A stretch of 24,223 nucleotides of DNA from JBDIBB01 sp039812685 (GTDB taxonomy: Bacteria; Acidobacteriota; Vicinamibacteria; Vicinamibacterales; JAFNAJ01). Every line of letters begins with the position of its first letter. Position 1 is the first letter of the stretch. The stretch spans positions 1 to 24,223 of the forward strand of contig JBDIBB010000061.1 in NCBI GenBank assembly GCA_039812685.1, in the 5' to 3' direction. This document shows, in pieces, positions 23,243-24,223 of this stretch. The translations under genes and the position numbers were made by a program. The notes under the pieces were generated by a model, which had not been told where the DNA came from, searched no databases, and worked only from the letters and a program-made list of their open reading frames with translations.

Positions 23243-24178
23243 ATGCGACGCGAATGGACAGTGGCGGCCGCCTTCCTCGCCTTTGCGCTCGCCGGAACGG
23301 TGGCGGGTGCCCAACCGGAACGCGAGGCGCCAGCGCAGCAGGCCGAGCGCCAGCGCTTCCCCGACCCCGCGCCGAGGCCCGAACCGGCCCAGGCCGCGGC
23401 CGTGGCACCGGTCTATGCGCCGGGCCCGGACCGGACATCGTCAGCCCCCGCCCCACGGTTCGCCGACGAGGGCCAGGCCCGGCCGCGTACGGGCGGGTCG
23501 TCGGCCACTTCCGGGTCGCGCGGTCGTTCGGGCTCGAGTTCGGGCGGCGCCACGGCGACCTCGCGCGGCCGTGACAGCCAGGGCCGGCAGAGGGCTCCGG
23601 CGCCTTCCGCCGGCGCGTCCGACAGGGGAGGTCGCCCGCCGAGCGCCGCACCCGACACCTCGTCGGACAGCGGCAGCCGCGCCGCCCGCCGGCGCTACCC
23701 TTACAACGCCCCTGACGGCTCGCTCTCTCGCGGGCCGGCCATCCGGCGTCCTCCCGGCAGCGGGTACTACGGGGGGCGGTGGTACTACCCGTCACACCCG
23801 TGGTACGGCTCCTGGTATCCCTACGGCATCGGCTCCTGGGGTCTCGGCTTCTACATGTGGGATCCGTACTGGTATCCGGGCTACGGGCCCTACGGCTGGG
23901 GAGGCTACGGCTACGTTGGCCGCTACGACGAGACCGGCGCCCTGCGCATCATCGTGAAGCCGCGTGAGGCGCAGGTCTTCGTGGACGGCTACTACGTCGG
24001 CGTGGTCGACGAGTTCGATGGCATCTTCCAGCGCCTGCGGCTCGACACGGGCCCGCACCGCATCGAGGTCCGCATGGAGGGCTTCGAGACGCTCCGCTAC
24101 GACGTGCGCGTCACCTACGGCCACACCATCACGTTGCGCGGTCTGATGAAAGCGGCGGCGCCCGAGCCGGAACCGTAG
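23243..24178 (+). CDS. Secreted PEGA-domain protein with Gly/Tyr/Trp-rich segment
   Basis: This 311-residue protein has a signal peptide with a hydrophobic core at 7-20 and probable cleavage after AGA (about residue 23). Residues 24-165 are low-complexity, rich in Pro, Ala, Ser, Arg and Gly, and probably disordered. Residues 174-228 are dominated by Tyr, Trp and Gly (GRWYYPSHPWYGSWYPYG, then a string of Y-G-W repeats), as in sticky cell-wall or outer-membrane-associated proteins. Residues 232-302 form a PEGA domain: LRIIVKPREAQVFVDGYYVG, then FQRLRLDTGPHRIEVRMEGFE. PEGA domains are beta-rich modules common on surface-exposed proteins. The molecular role is unknown. I chose the ATG at 23243 because GGAGG is 7 bases upstream and the signal peptide begins there; the upstream in-frame GTG at 23216 is less likely. 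A palindromic hairpin follows the stop within 4 bases. Confidence 0.88.
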   Translation: MRREWTVAAAFLAFALAGTVAGAQPEREAPAQQAERQRFPDPAPRPEPAQAAAVAPVYAPGPDRTSSAPAPRFADEGQARPRTGGSSATSGSRGRSGSSSGGATATSRGRDSQGRQRAPAPSAGASDRGGRPPSAAPDTSSDSGSRAARRRYPYNAPDGSLSRGPAIRRPPGSGYYGGRWYYPSHPWYGSWYPYGIGSWGLGFYMWDPYWYPGYGPYGWGGYGYVGRYDETGALRIIVKPREAQVFVDGYYVGVVDEFDGIFQRLRLDTGPHRIEVRMEGFETLRYDVRVTYGHTITLRGLMKAAAPEPEP

Positions 24179-24181
24179 CCC

Positions 24182-24195
24182 GGCCGCGCGCGGCC
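24182..24195 (+). terminator. Perfect GC palindrome after the PEGA gene stop, no T-tract
   Basis: GGCCGCG followed by CGCGGCC is a perfect 14-base palindrome starting 4 bases after the TAG (24176-24178). No T-run follows. It matches in placement and style the hairpin after the first gene and may mark a transcript 3' end. Confidence 0.35.
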
Positions 24196-24208
24196 CCTCC
24201 GCCTGACC

Positions 24209-24214
24209 GATAAT
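24209..24214 (+). promoter_or_regulatory. Possible -10 box of a gene beyond the right edge
   Basis: GATAAT matches five of six -10 consensus bases and lies just after the palindrome that follows the PEGA gene. There is no good -35 at the expected distance, and the gene it would serve is outside the window. Confidence 0.25.
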
Positions 24215-24223
24215 GGCGGGGGG

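Noticed and set aside
23005..23574. Plus-strand open frame crossing the divergent intergenic region, with an ATG at 23167 preceded by GGAGG
   Set aside because: The GGAGG lies only about 2 bases before that ATG. The frame overlaps the PEGA gene out of frame, and the translation is Arg/Gly/Ala-rich with no features.
1..24223. Search for mobile elements, CRISPR arrays, tRNA or rRNA genes and defence systems
   Set aside because: I found no transposase, integrase, regularly spaced repeats, cloverleaf-like sequence or defence-type domain. Base composition looks uniform along the window, giving no sign of recent transfer.

Overview
The window is very GC-rich chromosomal DNA with no tRNA, rRNA, insertion sequence, CRISPR array or phage gene that I can see. 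It encodes a diderm outer-membrane lifestyle: an Omp85 protein with TamB, a lipid-linked polymer ligase, and surface glycan glycosyltransferases. It also carries HslUV, an acyl-CoA carboxylase and a PEGA-domain protein. This mix and the base composition fit an Acidobacteriota (Vicinamibacteria-like) genome best. That placement is an inference; Myxococcota or another GC-rich diderm phylum cannot be excluded from the sequence alone.

Layout. (1) 1-4600, plus strand: three GT4-type glycosyltransferases (the first cut by the window edge) and a GT39/PMT-like GT-C membrane glycosyltransferase. A 24-bp perfect palindrome follows the first gene, and a candidate promoter lies almost at the start codon of the second. 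The last three genes overlap at their start/stop codons. (2) 4605-22860, minus strand: thirteen genes in one direction with gaps of at most 66 bases. Read in their own direction they are hslV, hslU, an LptM-like/FN3 lipoprotein, an FAH-family hydrolase, a short transaldolase, acyl-CoA carboxylase carboxyltransferase, biotin carboxylase, biotin carrier, TamB, a seven-POTRA Omp85 protein, a parvulin-less SurA-like chaperone, and an O-antigen ligase/polymerase-like protein. The two polysaccharide blocks converge with only 4 bases between stop codons. (3) 22861-23242: a divergent intergenic region. (4) 23243-24178, plus strand: a secreted PEGA-domain protein rich in Gly, Tyr and Trp.

How they work together. 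The left third makes and attaches surface glycans. TamB, the Omp85 protein and the SurA-like protein form a contiguous, overlapping envelope-assembly module; the ligase is coupled to its end. The carboxylase subunits (CT, BC and BT-BCCP) form a compact three-gene set making malonyl- or methylmalonyl-CoA, directly upstream of TamB. HslUV is the ATP-dependent protease at the head of the run.

The most interesting points are the seven tandem POTRA domains beside TamB, the minimal SurA-like protein coupled on both sides, the LptM-like N-terminus on a large FN3 lipoprotein, the split carboxylase alpha subunit with a Cys at the acyl-specificity position, and a recurring type of hairpin without a T-tract immediately after stop codons.
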